Source: CAZLMF01 sp964560565
GTDB lineage: Bacteria > Bacillota > Clostridia > Oscillospirales > Ruminococcaceae
Assembly (NCBI GenBank): GCA_964560565.1
Contig: CAZLMF010000008.1
Coordinates: 1 to 33,803, forward strand
Direction of reading: 5' to 3'
Length of the DNA: 33,803 bases
The notes under the pieces are model-generated. The model was not told the DNA's origin. It worked only from the letters and a program-made list of their open reading frames with translations, and ran no database searches. Numbering within the stretch: position 1 is the stretch's first letter; the number at the start of each line of letters is the position of its first letter. The position numbers and the translations under genes are program-made. Shown here one piece after another: positions 8,836 to 17,341 of the stretch.

Positions 8836-8863
8836 AACCGTATCCTTATTTTAGGATACGGTT
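8836..8863 (-). terminator. Hairpin after comM, probable terminator
   Basis: Perfect 10-bp inverted repeat AACCGTATCC / GGATACGGTT with an 8-nt loop, 60-90 nt past the comM stop. On the minus strand it is followed by only an imperfect T-rich stretch, so termination may be partial. A second small CAGCT/AGCTG hairpin lies between it and comM. The rest of the 340-nt comM-rpoB spacer holds the two promoter-like sites; I saw no further gene there. Confidence 0.55.
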
Positions 8864-8925
8864 AATTTATTTATGCAGCTTTTTAGCTGTATATTTTAAT
8901 GTATACCTCATACTTAAAACAAATC

Positions 8926-10452
8926 TTATCTTGACCAATACTTACGGTCAAGGCTGCGGTATTGTACCGCCTGCGCAATATGCGCCTTATCTATTATGTC
9001 AACCCCGTCAAGATCTGCGATAGTGCGTGCAACTTTAAGTATGCGGTCATATGCCCTTGCAGAAAGCCCCATCTTCTCAAATACGCCGCCTAGCATTTTG
9101 TTTGCCTCCGGTGTAATTTTGCAAAACTCATGTAAATATGCGGAAGTAATACGCGCATTGCAGGAAAATTCAAGTCCCTTATAACGCTCCTGTTGTAAGC
9201 GCCTAACCCTGCATACCCGCTCACGGATTGCCTCACTCGACTCCTCTTTTGCCTCGGAGGAAATATGCTCATACTCAACAGGGGCAACCTCAACATGAAT
9301 ATCGAGCCTATCGAGTAGGGGGCCTGAAACTTTGGATAGATAGCTCTCCACTAGGCGTTTGCCACAGGAGCAGTTTCTTGTTGGGTGCCCAAAGTATCCA
9401 CAGGGACATGGATTCATTGCCGCCACCAACATAAATGAACTTGGGTAGCTAAGAGTCGCAGCGGCTCTTGCAATGGTGACTTGATTATCCTCTAGTGGCT
9501 GTCTTAATACCTCTAAAACATTTCTATTAAACTCCGGCAGCTCGTCTAAAAACAAAACTCCATTATGAGCAAGGGAAATCTCACCCGGATGGGGAATGCT
9601 GCCCCCTCCCGATAACCCAGATGGGGATATGGTATGGTGGGGTGAACGAAAAGGTCTTGTCGTCACAAGTGGGTTGTCCTTGCTAAGCAGCCCAGATACG
9701 GAATGGATTTGCGTTGCTTCAATGCTTTCTTGTGTTGTCATTGCAGGCAATATCGTCGCAAGTCTCTTTGCAAGCATGGACTTTCCGGAGCCTGGAGGGC
9801 CTATCAGCAGAAGATTATGCCCACCTGCAGCCGCTATTTCAAGAGCACGCTTTGCAAATTGTTGCCCCTTGACCTCGCTGAAATCCACATTATCAAAATA
9901 GTCAGGCGCTTGAGGCTCGAATGGTTCTTCCGGCTTAATAAGCTCCTCGCCACATAAATGAGAAAGCAGTGCAGGAGCATCCTTGACGCCAAAAACCTCA
10001 ATTCCTCCAGCAACCGATGCTTCACGGGCATTATCTTCTGGCACATAAAGCTTAGTCATGCCGAATTCACGCGCTTTTAGCACCATTGCTATTATACCGT
10101 TCACAGGGCGTACAGCACCGCTTAAGCTAAGCTCGCCAATAAATGCGCTGTCGCTTAGCTGCTCATTAATAACGCCCATTGCATTTAGTAGCGCAACCAT
10201 TATAGGCAAATCACATGCAGAGCCACTCTTTTTTGTGGCAGCAGGGGCAAGGTTGACTGTAATCCTCCCCACAGGGAGCTCTATGCCACAGCTTCTAAGG
10301 GCTGAACGTATCCTCTCACGGCTTTCCTTTACAGCTATATCGGGTAAACCTACAATTTCAAAGCATGGAGTACCTTTTGAAATGTCAATTTCCACATCAA
10401 CCGCAAAAGCGTTCATACCAAGAAGTCCAATTCCATTTACCAGTGCAAACAT
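8926..10452 (-). CDS. comM: YifB/ComM-family Mg-chelatase-like AAA+ ATPase
   Basis: 508 aa, the normal full length. N-terminal Lon-protease-like fold (residues about 1-165; F-E-I-V-G-L-P-D ... V-N-L-A-P-A). The ATPase core has Walker A G-P-P-G-S-G-K-S (218-225), Walker B L-F-L-D-E-L-P-E-F (300-308) and the family cysteine loop N-P-C-P-C-G-Y-F-G ... C-S-C-G. A C-terminal Mg-chelatase helical domain follows. In Vibrio and Haemophilus, ComM is a branch-migration helicase that helps integrate DNA in natural transformation; its role in Clostridia is not established. The ATG follows GAGGTGG, and a good promoter lies 45-80 nt upstream. It is divergent from the phosphohexomutase gene. Confidence 0.93.
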   Translation of the reverse strand: MFALVNGIGLLGMNAFAVDVEIDISKGTPCFEIVGLPDIAVKESRERIRSALRSCGIELPVGRITVNLAPAATKKSGSACDLPIMVALLNAMGVINEQLSDSAFIGELSLSGAVRPVNGIIAMVLKAREFGMTKLYVPEDNAREASVAGGIEVFGVKDAPALLSHLCGEELIKPEEPFEPQAPDYFDNVDFSEVKGQQFAKRALEIAAAGGHNLLLIGPPGSGKSMLAKRLATILPAMTTQESIEATQIHSVSGLLSKDNPLVTTRPFRSPHHTISPSGLSGGGSIPHPGEISLAHNGVLFLDELPEFNRNVLEVLRQPLEDNQVTIARAAATLSYPSSFMLVAAMNPCPCGYFGHPTRNCSCGKRLVESYLSKVSGPLLDRLDIHVEVAPVEYEHISSEAKEESSEAIRERVCRVRRLQQERYKGLEFSCNARITSAYLHEFCKITPEANKMLGGVFEKMGLSARAYDRILKVARTIADLDGVDIIDKAHIAQAVQYRSLDRKYWSR

Positions 10453-10502
10453 TCAGCCACCTCATCTTAAATGTCATTCGTCAAAATATCGAATATTTAA
10501 TT

Positions 10503-10531
10503 ATTATACATTATATACATATTGTTTGCAA
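10503..10531 (-). promoter_or_regulatory. Sigma-A promoter for comM
   Basis: Reverse-strand TTGCAA (10526-10531), 17 bp, TATAAT (10503-10508), about 50 nt upstream of the comM ATG. It shares a divergent intergenic region with the phosphohexomutase gene, whose likely -10 (TATACT, 10582-10587) has only a weak -35. Confidence 0.65.
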
Positions 10532-10619
10532 CAAAATTGTTAAAATATCGCCATCCTCTTTTCAAAAACCATGTTTTGTGTTATACTAACAGAAAGATTT
10601 TTTTTGAGGAGATAATGCT

Positions 10620-12335
10620 ATGAATGAAATGGCAAAATATAGCCTTTGGAGTGAAAAGGCAGTAACTGATAAGGACTTGCGTAAGGAGCTTGATTCTATT
10701 TCATGCGACGAAGCAGGTATATACGACCGCTTTTATCGTGACCTTGAATTTGGAACAGGTGGTTTGCGAGGGATAATCGGTGCAGGCACAAACAGAATGA
10801 ATTACTACACAGTTTGCAAGGCAACACAGGGCTTTGCTGAGTATATAAATGATAGCTTTAGCACACCCAGCGTTGCAATAGCTTATGACAGCCGTAATAA
10901 ATCAACTTATTTTGCGAAGTCTGCCGCTGAAGTTTTTGCAGGAAACGGCATTAAGGTGTACATTTATAAGGAGCTTATGCCAACTCCGCTACTTTCCTTT
11001 GCAGTGCGTGAGCTAAAGTGCAGTGCAGGTATTGTAGTCACCGCAAGCCATAATCCTGCCGCTTATAACGGCTATAAGGCATACGGCGATGACGGTTGCC
11101 AAATTACCCTTGAGGTGGCTAAACAGGTGCTTGATAAAGTTGCACAGGTGGATACATTCACAGGCGTAAAAACTACCGATTTTGATACTGCCCTTTCAAA
11201 TGGGCAAATAGAGTATATTTCTCAAGATGTAATTGATAGCTACTATAATAATGTATTAGCTCAATCACTTCATTCGGATATATGCTCCACGAGCGGACTA
11301 AAAGTCGTATTTACACCTCTAAACGGTGCAGGCAATAAGCCTGTCCGCACCATACTTGATAAAGTCGGCATTAAGCAGGTTGTTGTTGTTCCTGAGCAGG
11401 AAATGCCTGATGGCAACTTCCCCACCTGCCCATATCCAAACCCCGAAATAGAGGAAGCGTTAAACCTAGGGCTAAAGCTTTGCAAAACCGAGCAACCCGA
11501 TTTGCTGCTTGCCACTGACCCGGACTGCGACAGAGTTGGCATTGCAGTTAAAGACGGCAGTGATTATGTACTGTTTTCGGGCAATGAAGTCGGTGCAATG
11601 CTACTTGAATATATTTGCAAGGAGCGCACAGCTCTTGGCACTATGCCGAAAAATCCCCTTACTGTTAAAACAATAGTCACCACTGAAATTATAAGGGCAA
11701 TTGCCGCTGATTACGGCGTTGAGGTCATCGAAACGCTTACAGGTTTTAAGTTTATCGGCGAGCAAATCGGCTTGCTTGAGGATAAGGGTGAGGAAGGTCG
11801 CTATATCTTCGGCTACGAGGAAAGCTACGGCTACCTTGCAGGCACTTATGTCCGTGACAAGGACGCAGTTGTCGCTTCCATGCTTATATGCGAAATGGCA
11901 GCGTTTTATCGTTCAAAGGGAATTAGCCTTATTGAAGCTCGTGCTAAAATGTACGCTAAGTACGGTATGTTCTTGCACAAGCAAGTAAGCTTCACCTTCG
12001 AAGGCGCAACAGGAATGCAGCGCATGGCTGAAATTATGAATGAGCTTCGTGATAACTCCCCTACCCAAATCGGAGGATTAAAGGTGCTTGCGATAGCAGA
12101 TTATAAAGCCAGTGTGAAGACTGACCTTGTAAATGGCTCAAAAACTAAGATTACTCTACCGATGTCCGATGTGCTTTCCTTCACTCTTGATGATGATGCA
12201 AGCGTAATCATTCGCCCGTCGGGGACTGAACCTAAAATTAAGGTTTATTATGCCACTAAAAGCGACTGTCTTGAGAATGCAGAAACTCTGCAATCCAAAA
12301 TTTCAAGTGATTTTATAAAAATTCTTGGATTTTAA
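10620..12335 (+). CDS. pgcA: Phospho-sugar mutase (alpha-phosphoglucomutase/phosphomannomutase family)
   Basis: 571 aa, typical of the long Firmicutes PgcA type that interconverts glucose-6-phosphate and glucose-1-phosphate. This links glycolysis with glycogen, exopolysaccharide and teichoic-acid precursors. Visible motifs: phosphoserine loop T-A-S-H-N-P (S143), metal loop D-P-D-C-D-R (D300, D302, D304), sugar-binding G-Y-E-E-S-Y-G-Y, and C-terminal phosphate-binding R-P-S-G-T-E-P-K-I-K. All four alpha-D-phosphohexomutase domains seem intact. GAGGAG lies 8 nt before the ATG. The exact sugar preference (glucose, mannose or glucosamine) cannot be read from sequence; PgcA is favoured by length and motif spacing. 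Confidence 0.9.
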   Translation: MNEMAKYSLWSEKAVTDKDLRKELDSISCDEAGIYDRFYRDLEFGTGGLRGIIGAGTNRMNYYTVCKATQGFAEYINDSFSTPSVAIAYDSRNKSTYFAKSAAEVFAGNGIKVYIYKELMPTPLLSFAVRELKCSAGIVVTASHNPAAYNGYKAYGDDGCQITLEVAKQVLDKVAQVDTFTGVKTTDFDTALSNGQIEYISQDVIDSYYNNVLAQSLHSDICSTSGLKVVFTPLNGAGNKPVRTILDKVGIKQVVVVPEQEMPDGNFPTCPYPNPEIEEALNLGLKLCKTEQPDLLLATDPDCDRVGIAVKDGSDYVLFSGNEVGAMLLEYICKERTALGTMPKNPLTVKTIVTTEIIRAIAADYGVEVIETLTGFKFIGEQIGLLEDKGEEGRYIFGYEESYGYLAGTYVRDKDAVVASMLICEMAAFYRSKGISLIEARAKMYAKYGMFLHKQVSFTFEGATGMQRMAEIMNELRDNSPTQIGGLKVLAIADYKASVKTDLVNGSKTKITLPMSDVLSFTLDDDASVIIRPSGTEPKIKVYYATKSDCLENAETLQSKISSDFIKILGF

Positions 12336-12345
12336 TTGCAAACTA

Positions 12346-12374
12346 TTGCAAAATTAAAATGATTGTGATATAAT
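12346..12374 (+). promoter_or_regulatory. Sigma-A promoter for rpmE
   Basis: TTGCAA (12346-12351), 17 bp, TATAAT (12369-12374) with TG one base before the -10 (extended). Start near 12381. The 57-nt leader contains a short G/C hairpin (about 12392-12410, arms AGGTCGG and CCGGCTT with G-U pairs) before the ribosome binding site. Confidence 0.75.
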
Positions 12375-12437
12375 TTGAAATCGGAATGCAAACAGGTCGG
12401 CTGTTACCGGCTTGGCATATGAAAGAGGTGAAAGGCA

Positions 12438-12644
12438 ATGAAAGAAGGAATCCACCCAAAATATGAAGCTACAACAATTACTTGTGCATGTGGCGAAGTT
12501 GTAGACACTCGTTCTACTAAGAAGGATATCCGTGTGGAAATATGCTCAAAGTGCCACCCGTTCTTTACCGGTAAGCAGAAGTTAGTTGATACCGGCGGTC
12601 GTGTTGACAGGTTTAAGAAGCGTTTTAATGTTGACGCTAAGTAA
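12438..12644 (+). CDS. rpmE: 50S ribosomal protein L31 (zinc-binding form)
   Basis: 68-aa L31, complete, with an AGAGGTGAAAGG ribosome binding site. It carries the four zinc ligands of the C+ form: C16, C18, C36 and C39 (T-C-A-C-G ... I-C-S-K-C-H-P-F-F-T-G). The cysteine-free alternative (YtiA/RpmE2) replaces this form under zinc limitation in bacilli. L31 bridges the subunits at the central protuberance. It is expressed from its own promoter and followed at once by a strong terminator. Confidence 0.96.
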   Translation: MKEGIHPKYEATTITCACGEVVDTRSTKKDIRVEICSKCHPFFTGKQKLVDTGGRVDRFKKRFNVDAK

Positions 12645-12663
12645 GAACTAATAGCACATTCTT

Positions 12664-12692
12664 AAAAGCCCACTTTGTGGGCTTTTTGTTTT
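12664..12692 (+). terminator. Rho-independent terminator after rpmE
   Basis: 10-bp stem AAAAGCCCAC / GTGGGCTTTT with a 3-nt loop, then a T-rich tail. The tail runs directly into the ribosome binding site of the next gene, so the YigZ gene starts only 12 nt past the terminator. It may act as an attenuator rather than a full stop. Confidence 0.88.
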
Positions 12693-12704
12693 AGGGGGTA
12701 AAGT

Positions 12705-13337
12705 ATGGATTTCTACAAAACTATTGCAGATAAAGCGGAAGCTTCTTTTATTGAGCGCAAAAGTGAGTTCATTGGCTACCTCTGCCCTGCCCAAACTGAG
12801 CAACAAGCTATCGGCTTTATCTCAGAAGTTCGTGCAAAGCACCGCAAGGCAACCCACAATGTCTACGCATATATACTGCGTGAGCAGAACATCACACGCT
12901 ACTCTGATGATGGCGAGCCTCAGGGCACTGCAGGTGTGCCTGTCCTTGATATTCTGCAAAAGGAAGGGCTTTACGATATATGCTGTGTAGTTACCAGATA
13001 TTTCGGAGGGGTAATGCTTGGGGCAGGGGGACTTGTGCGGGCTTATTCCCATGGGGCAAAACTTGCGATTGAGAGCGCTCAGATACTGCATATGCGCCTT
13101 TGCAACACTATACGTATTGAAGTCGAATATCATTTGTATGACAGGATTTCCCACGAGTTTGCCTTGCCTACGCTTGGTGTGCGTGTACTTGATACCGCCT
13201 TCACTGAAAATGTCACCATTACGCTACTAGTTTCGGTGGATGGCTGCGACGCTTTAATAAAGACACTAACTGAAATCACAAATGGTCAGATTTCATTGGA
13301 TATTATCAATGAATTGTACGCCGATTTGCCCTTATAA
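12705..13337 (+). CDS. YigZ/YvyE-type IMPACT family protein
   Basis: 210 aa, normal family length. The N-terminal UPF0029/Impact domain (residues about 1-125) shows F-I-E-R-K-S-E-F-I-G, the H-R-K-A-T-H-N-V-Y-A-Y stretch, S-D-D-G-E-P-Q-G-T-A-G and V-V-T-R-Y-F-G-G-V-M-L-G-A-G-G-L-V-R-A-Y. The C-terminal DUF1949 domain has a ferredoxin-like fold. The bacterial function is unknown; the eukaryotic relative IMPACT regulates the kinase GCN2, and a link to translation is only suggested. The start follows GGGGG by 7 nt. No own promoter was seen, so it probably depends on readthrough from rpmE. Confidence 0.9.
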   Translation: MDFYKTIADKAEASFIERKSEFIGYLCPAQTEQQAIGFISEVRAKHRKATHNVYAYILREQNITRYSDDGEPQGTAGVPVLDILQKEGLYDICCVVTRYFGGVMLGAGGLVRAYSHGAKLAIESAQILHMRLCNTIRIEVEYHLYDRISHEFALPTLGVRVLDTAFTENVTITLLVSVDGCDALIKTLTEITNGQISLDIINELYADLPL

Positions 13338-13350
13338 CTTATGACTTGTT

Positions 13351-13369
13351 ACAAAGTTATTTACTTTGT
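13351..13369 (+). other. Short hairpin between yigZ-like gene and dgt
   Basis: ACAAAGT / ACTTTGT inverted repeat with a 5-nt loop, 13 nt past the YigZ-family stop. A purine-rich stretch follows, not a T-tract, so it is not a standard terminator. It may be a processing or stability element. Confidence 0.35.
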
Positions 13370-13452
13370 GAGAAAAATAAAGGACATTTCACGCTTAATC
13401 CAGTATATATATGTAGAATTTTGACACCAAAACGCCAAGGGAGGGAAATATA

Positions 13453-14445
13453 TTGAACATAAGAGAGCAAAGCGAAGTCTATGAGCTTACTATAATGAGT
13501 AGTCACGCAAGCCTTTCCATGCGTACTCAGGGCAGGGACAAGCCCGAAGAACGCTGTGATATTCGCACTGACTACCAACGTGATAGGGATAGGATTATAC
13601 ATTGCAACTCCTTTCGCAGATTAAAGCATAAAACGCAGGTTTTTCTTGACCCTGTCGGTGACCACTACCGTACACGCCTAACTCACACTCTTGAGGTTTC
13701 TCAAATTGCACGAACCATTGCAAGAGCGCTGCGACTTAATGAGGATTTAGCCGAAGCAATTTCACTGGGGCATGATTTAGGGCATACACCCTTTGGTCAC
13801 GCAGGAGAAAGCACTCTTAATGAAATTTGCCCACATGGGTTTACCCATTATGAGCAAAGTGTGCGTGTTGTTGAGAGCATTGAAAATGACGGGCGCGGGC
13901 TTAACCTTACCCATGAGGTAAAAGACGGAATCGCCTGCCATACAAACGCTACCGCTGAAACCCTTGAGGGCGTTGTGGTTAAATTTTCGGATAAAATTGC
14001 TTACATAAACCACGATATAGAGGATGCAATTCGTGCAGGGGTAATCAGCGCTCAGGACTTGCCTAGAAATGCTATTCAAGTACTGGGTAGGTCAAAATCC
14101 AGTAGAATTACCACCCTCGTTAAGTCCATTATCGAAAACAGTACCGATGAAATTCGCATGAGCGATGAAGTGCAAGAGGCGCATGACCAACTGCGCAGCT
14201 TTATGTTCGACAGCGTTTACCTTAACCCAGTTGCAAAATCTGAGGAAACTAAGGCAAAGGAAATTTTACGCTTTTTATATTTCTACTACTGCAAAAACAC
14301 TCATAAGCTGCCGACATTATATAAGGATATTATGGAGCGCACTGATGTTGACAGAGCTGTATGCGATTATGTGTCCGGCATGACGGATGGCTTTGCAATC
14401 AACGCTTACACAGATATTTGCATCCCGGTTGGTTGGAGCAAATAA
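13453..14445 (+). CDS. dgt: dNTP triphosphohydrolase, dGTPase family
   Basis: 330-aa HD-domain enzyme that cleaves dNTPs to deoxynucleoside and triphosphate. Metal and catalytic residues are visible: H78 in R-L-T-H-T-L-E-V, the H107-D108 pair in L-G-H-D-L-G-H-T-P-F-G-H, and D180 in K-F-S-D-K-I-A-Y-I-N-H-D. It is the shorter type-2 form usual in Gram-positives. The start is TTG (13453), supported by an AGGGAGGG ribosome binding site and by an N-terminus (M-N-I-R-E-Q) of the kind I recall for clostridial homologues. It lies 15 nt before dnaG; dgt-dnaG-rpoD is a common clostridial order. Confidence 0.93.
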   Translation: MNIREQSEVYELTIMSSHASLSMRTQGRDKPEERCDIRTDYQRDRDRIIHCNSFRRLKHKTQVFLDPVGDHYRTRLTHTLEVSQIARTIARALRLNEDLAEAISLGHDLGHTPFGHAGESTLNEICPHGFTHYEQSVRVVESIENDGRGLNLTHEVKDGIACHTNATAETLEGVVVKFSDKIAYINHDIEDAIRAGVISAQDLPRNAIQVLGRSKSSRITTLVKSIIENSTDEIRMSDEVQEAHDQLRSFMFDSVYLNPVAKSEETKAKEILRFLYFYYCKNTHKLPTLYKDIMERTDVDRAVCDYVSGMTDGFAINAYTDICIPVGWSK

Positions 14446-14460
14446 GCAAAGGAGTATATT

Positions 14461-16233
14461 GTGGCTTTTTCGGATGATTTTCTAAACCAGCTTAAGCTTG
14501 GAAATGATATTGAGTCGACTCTCTCGTCCTATGTCAGCTTAAAGCGCAGGGGGCGGACTTCGGTATGCTTATGCCCTTTTCATTCGGAGAAAAGTCCCTC
14601 CTGCACCGTTTATCCTGAAAGTCAAAGCTTTTACTGTTTCGGCTGCGGCGCAGGCGGTGATGTAATCTCCTTTATAATGCGCATCGAGAACCTTGAATAT
14701 ATAGAAGCAATCAAAATGCTTGCTGAAAAGGCAGGGCTTACAGTTCCCGATGATAGGGTTGACGATAAAGCTGCTCGCCAAAAGGCTCGCATACTTGAGG
14801 TTAACCGTGAGGCGGCACGCTACTTTCATTCTCTGCTACTTGACAGCACAGGGGGGAAAGCTCTTGATTATCTCCACAAACGAGGCTTGGAAAATAAGAC
14901 CATTACTCGTTTTGGACTGGGGTATGCCGCCCCTGAATGGCAAGGTATACGAAACCATCTTAAACGCCTTGGCTTCTATGATAACGAGCTTGCCGCGGCA
15001 GGTATAATCACTAAAGGCAGAAGCAACAGCTACTTCGATATGTTCCGAGATAAGGTGATGTTCCCTATAATCGACCTACGAGGTAATGTTATCGCATTCG
15101 GCGGACGATTACTTGATGGTAACGGGCCAAAGTATATCAATTCCCCTGAAACTCCTGTTTTTAATAAAAGGCGCAATTTGTTTTCCCTTAACTTTGCAAA
15201 GAATAGCAAGTCCCGTGTACTTATGCTCGCAGAGGGCTATATGGACGTTATATCTATCTACCAAGCAGGCTTTCCCAATGTAGTGGCAACGCTAGGTACA
15301 GCAATCACAAAGGAGCAAGCAAGACTAATCTCCCAATATGCTGATGAGGTTGTAATCACCTACGACAGCGACTCAGCCGGTCAAACTGCAACACATAAGG
15401 CAATCAATCTTCTTAGTGAGGTCGGCGTGCGCACTCGCATTATCAATTTGCAGGGCGCAAAAGACCCTGATGAGTACATAAAAACCTATGGTGCTGCAAG
15501 GTTTAAGCTTTTAATTGACGGCGCAAGCAATGCCATTGACTTTGAACTTGGTAAAGCAAAGGCGGAGTATGATGTTGAAACTGAAAGCGGTAAGGTTGAC
15601 TACTTAAAAAAAGCAATAGGCATACTCGCTCAGCTTCAAAGTCCCCTTGAGCGTGATGTATATGCATCAAAGATTTGCACCGAGCTTGAGGTGGATAAAA
15701 AAACAGTCCTGCTTGAAGCGGAAAACCTTATTAAGCGCAAATTTAAAGCACAGGAACGTAAGGAGTTGCTTAGCACAATCCGCCCCTCTCCCCAAATAGG
15801 AGGCAATAACAGACAATCTAAGCCCCAAAGCCCTAAGCTTATAAAGGCTGAGGAAGGCATAATTGCTTACCTAATGCGCAATCCAGATAAGCTAGACACT
15901 ATAACAGCAAAAATACAAAATGAGGACTTTTTTACAGAGTTTTATCGCAAAGTGTTTGAAACCGTCGTTTCAAGACTTAAAAGCAATAAAGATATTAATG
16001 TAACGTTGCTTAGCAGCGAATTTACACTTGAAGAAATGGGTAAAATATCAGGTATGATAGCACACTCTAACGAAATGTCAAACGATCCCCAGCAACTTGA
16101 TGATTATATAAATGTTTTGCAAGATAATAAAATAGCCGCAACCCTTAAATCCAAGGAAAATATTAAAGAAATGTCTGCCGATGAGCTATTGCAGTTAACA
16201 CAGCAGATAAAAAACAAAAAGAAGTTGAACTAA
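14461..16233 (+). CDS. dnaG: DNA primase
   Basis: 590 aa, complete. Makes RNA primers at the replication fork and works with the DnaB-type helicase. The N-terminal CHC2 zinc ribbon has C38, H41, C59 and C62. The RNA polymerase/TOPRIM core shows A-E-G-Y-M-D-V (about residue 259) and the metal-binding Y-D-S-D-S-A-G (about residue 303). A helicase-interaction domain with a DnaB-like helical bundle occupies the last 150 or so residues (E-E-G-I-I-A-Y-L). The start is GTG (14461), 5 nt past an AAAGGAG. It sits between dgt and rpoD in the classical macromolecular synthesis operon. Confidence 0.97.
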   Translation: MAFSDDFLNQLKLGNDIESTLSSYVSLKRRGRTSVCLCPFHSEKSPSCTVYPESQSFYCFGCGAGGDVISFIMRIENLEYIEAIKMLAEKAGLTVPDDRVDDKAARQKARILEVNREAARYFHSLLLDSTGGKALDYLHKRGLENKTITRFGLGYAAPEWQGIRNHLKRLGFYDNELAAAGIITKGRSNSYFDMFRDKVMFPIIDLRGNVIAFGGRLLDGNGPKYINSPETPVFNKRRNLFSLNFAKNSKSRVLMLAEGYMDVISIYQAGFPNVVATLGTAITKEQARLISQYADEVVITYDSDSAGQTATHKAINLLSEVGVRTRIINLQGAKDPDEYIKTYGAARFKLLIDGASNAIDFELGKAKAEYDVETESGKVDYLKKAIGILAQLQSPLERDVYASKICTELEVDKKTVLLEAENLIKRKFKAQERKELLSTIRPSPQIGGNNRQSKPQSPKLIKAEEGIIAYLMRNPDKLDTITAKIQNEDFFTEFYRKVFETVVSRLKSNKDINVTLLSSEFTLEEMGKISGMIAHSNEMSNDPQQLDDYINVLQDNKIAATLKSKENIKEMSADELLQLTQQIKNKKKLN

Positions 16234-16249
16234 TGAAAGGAAGTCATAT

Positions 16250-17332
16250 ATGAGCAATGATAAGAAGCTCGCTCTAAAAGATCTTATGGAGCAGGGCAAG
16301 CAAAATGGCAAGCTGACAACTAAGGAAATCACCGATGTCCTTGAGGAGTTGGATTTTGACGTTGAGCAGATGAATAAGCTTTACGATGATTTTGAGGCAT
16401 TTAACATTGAGATTGTTGAGGACTTCACTCCCGATGCTGACATTGATACAGTAAGTTATGGCGTTGATGACAATGTGGAGATGGCAATTTCCACTGAGGG
16501 TGTATCAATAGATGACCCTGTGAAAATCTACCTAAAAGAAATTGGACGTGTGCCACTGCTTACCTCCGAGGAGGAAATTGAGCTTGCAACCCGTATGGCA
16601 TCCGGCGATTCCTTTGCTCGCAAGCGCCTAAGCGAGGCTAACCTGCGCCTAGTTGTCAGTATCGCAAAGCGTTATGTGGGACGTGGAATGCAGTTTCTTG
16701 ACCTTATTCAAGAGGGTAACCTTGGACTTATCAAGGCTGTTGAGAAGTTCGATCATACAAAGGGCTTTAAGTTTTCCACCTACGCAACTTGGTGGATAAG
16801 ACAAGCTATCACTCGTGCTATCGCTGATCAAGCACGCACTATCCGCATACCTGTCCACATGGTGGAGACCATTACTAAAGTCAAAAAAGTAAGCAGTCAG
16901 CTTTTGCACAAAAACGGGCACGAGCCCTCCGATGCTGAAATTGCGGCAGAGCTTGACATGACAGTTGAGCGTGTGCGTGAAATTATCCGCATATCGCAAG
17001 ACCCTGTTTCTCTCGAAACGCCAATCGGTGAGGAAGAGGACTCCCACCTAGGCGACTTTATACCTGACGATGACGCTCCTGCACCTGCTGAGGCGGCTTC
17101 GCTGACGCTCCTAAAGGAACAGCTAAGCGATGTGCTCTCCACTTTAACCGATCGTGAGGAAAAGGTGCTCAGGCTGCGCTTTGGGCTTGAGGACGGTCGC
17201 TCCCGTACCCTCGAGGAGGTAGGGCGTGAATTTGCAGTAACCCGTGAGCGTATTCGCCAGATAGAGGCAAAGGCGCTACGTAAGCTTCGCCACCCCAGCC
17301 GCAGTAAAAGACTCAAGGACTTTTTAGATTAA
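16250..17332 (+). CDS. rpoD: Primary RNA polymerase sigma factor (sigma-A/RpoD)
   Basis: 360 aa, typical of the Firmicutes housekeeping sigma. Region 1.1 covers residues 1-80 or so (acidic). Region 1.2 begins at D-P-V-K-I-Y-L-K-E-I-G (about 89). Region 2 includes D-L-I-Q-E-G-N-L-G-L and the -10-binding F-S-T-Y-A-T-W-W-I-R-Q-A-I (about 176-187). Region 4.2 is the C-terminal helix-turn-helix with V-T-R-E-R-I-R-Q-I-E-A. It follows dnaG by 16 nt behind AAAGGAAG. Its recognition residues fit the many TTGACA-17-TATAAT promoters in this window. Confidence 0.97.
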   Translation: MSNDKKLALKDLMEQGKQNGKLTTKEITDVLEELDFDVEQMNKLYDDFEAFNIEIVEDFTPDADIDTVSYGVDDNVEMAISTEGVSIDDPVKIYLKEIGRVPLLTSEEEIELATRMASGDSFARKRLSEANLRLVVSIAKRYVGRGMQFLDLIQEGNLGLIKAVEKFDHTKGFKFSTYATWWIRQAITRAIADQARTIRIPVHMVETITKVKKVSSQLLHKNGHEPSDAEIAAELDMTVERVREIIRISQDPVSLETPIGEEEDSHLGDFIPDDDAPAPAEAASLTLLKEQLSDVLSTLTDREEKVLRLRFGLEDGRSRTLEEVGREFAVTRERIRQIEAKALRKLRHPSRSKRLKDFLD

Positions 17333-17341
17333 GAGGTAAAT

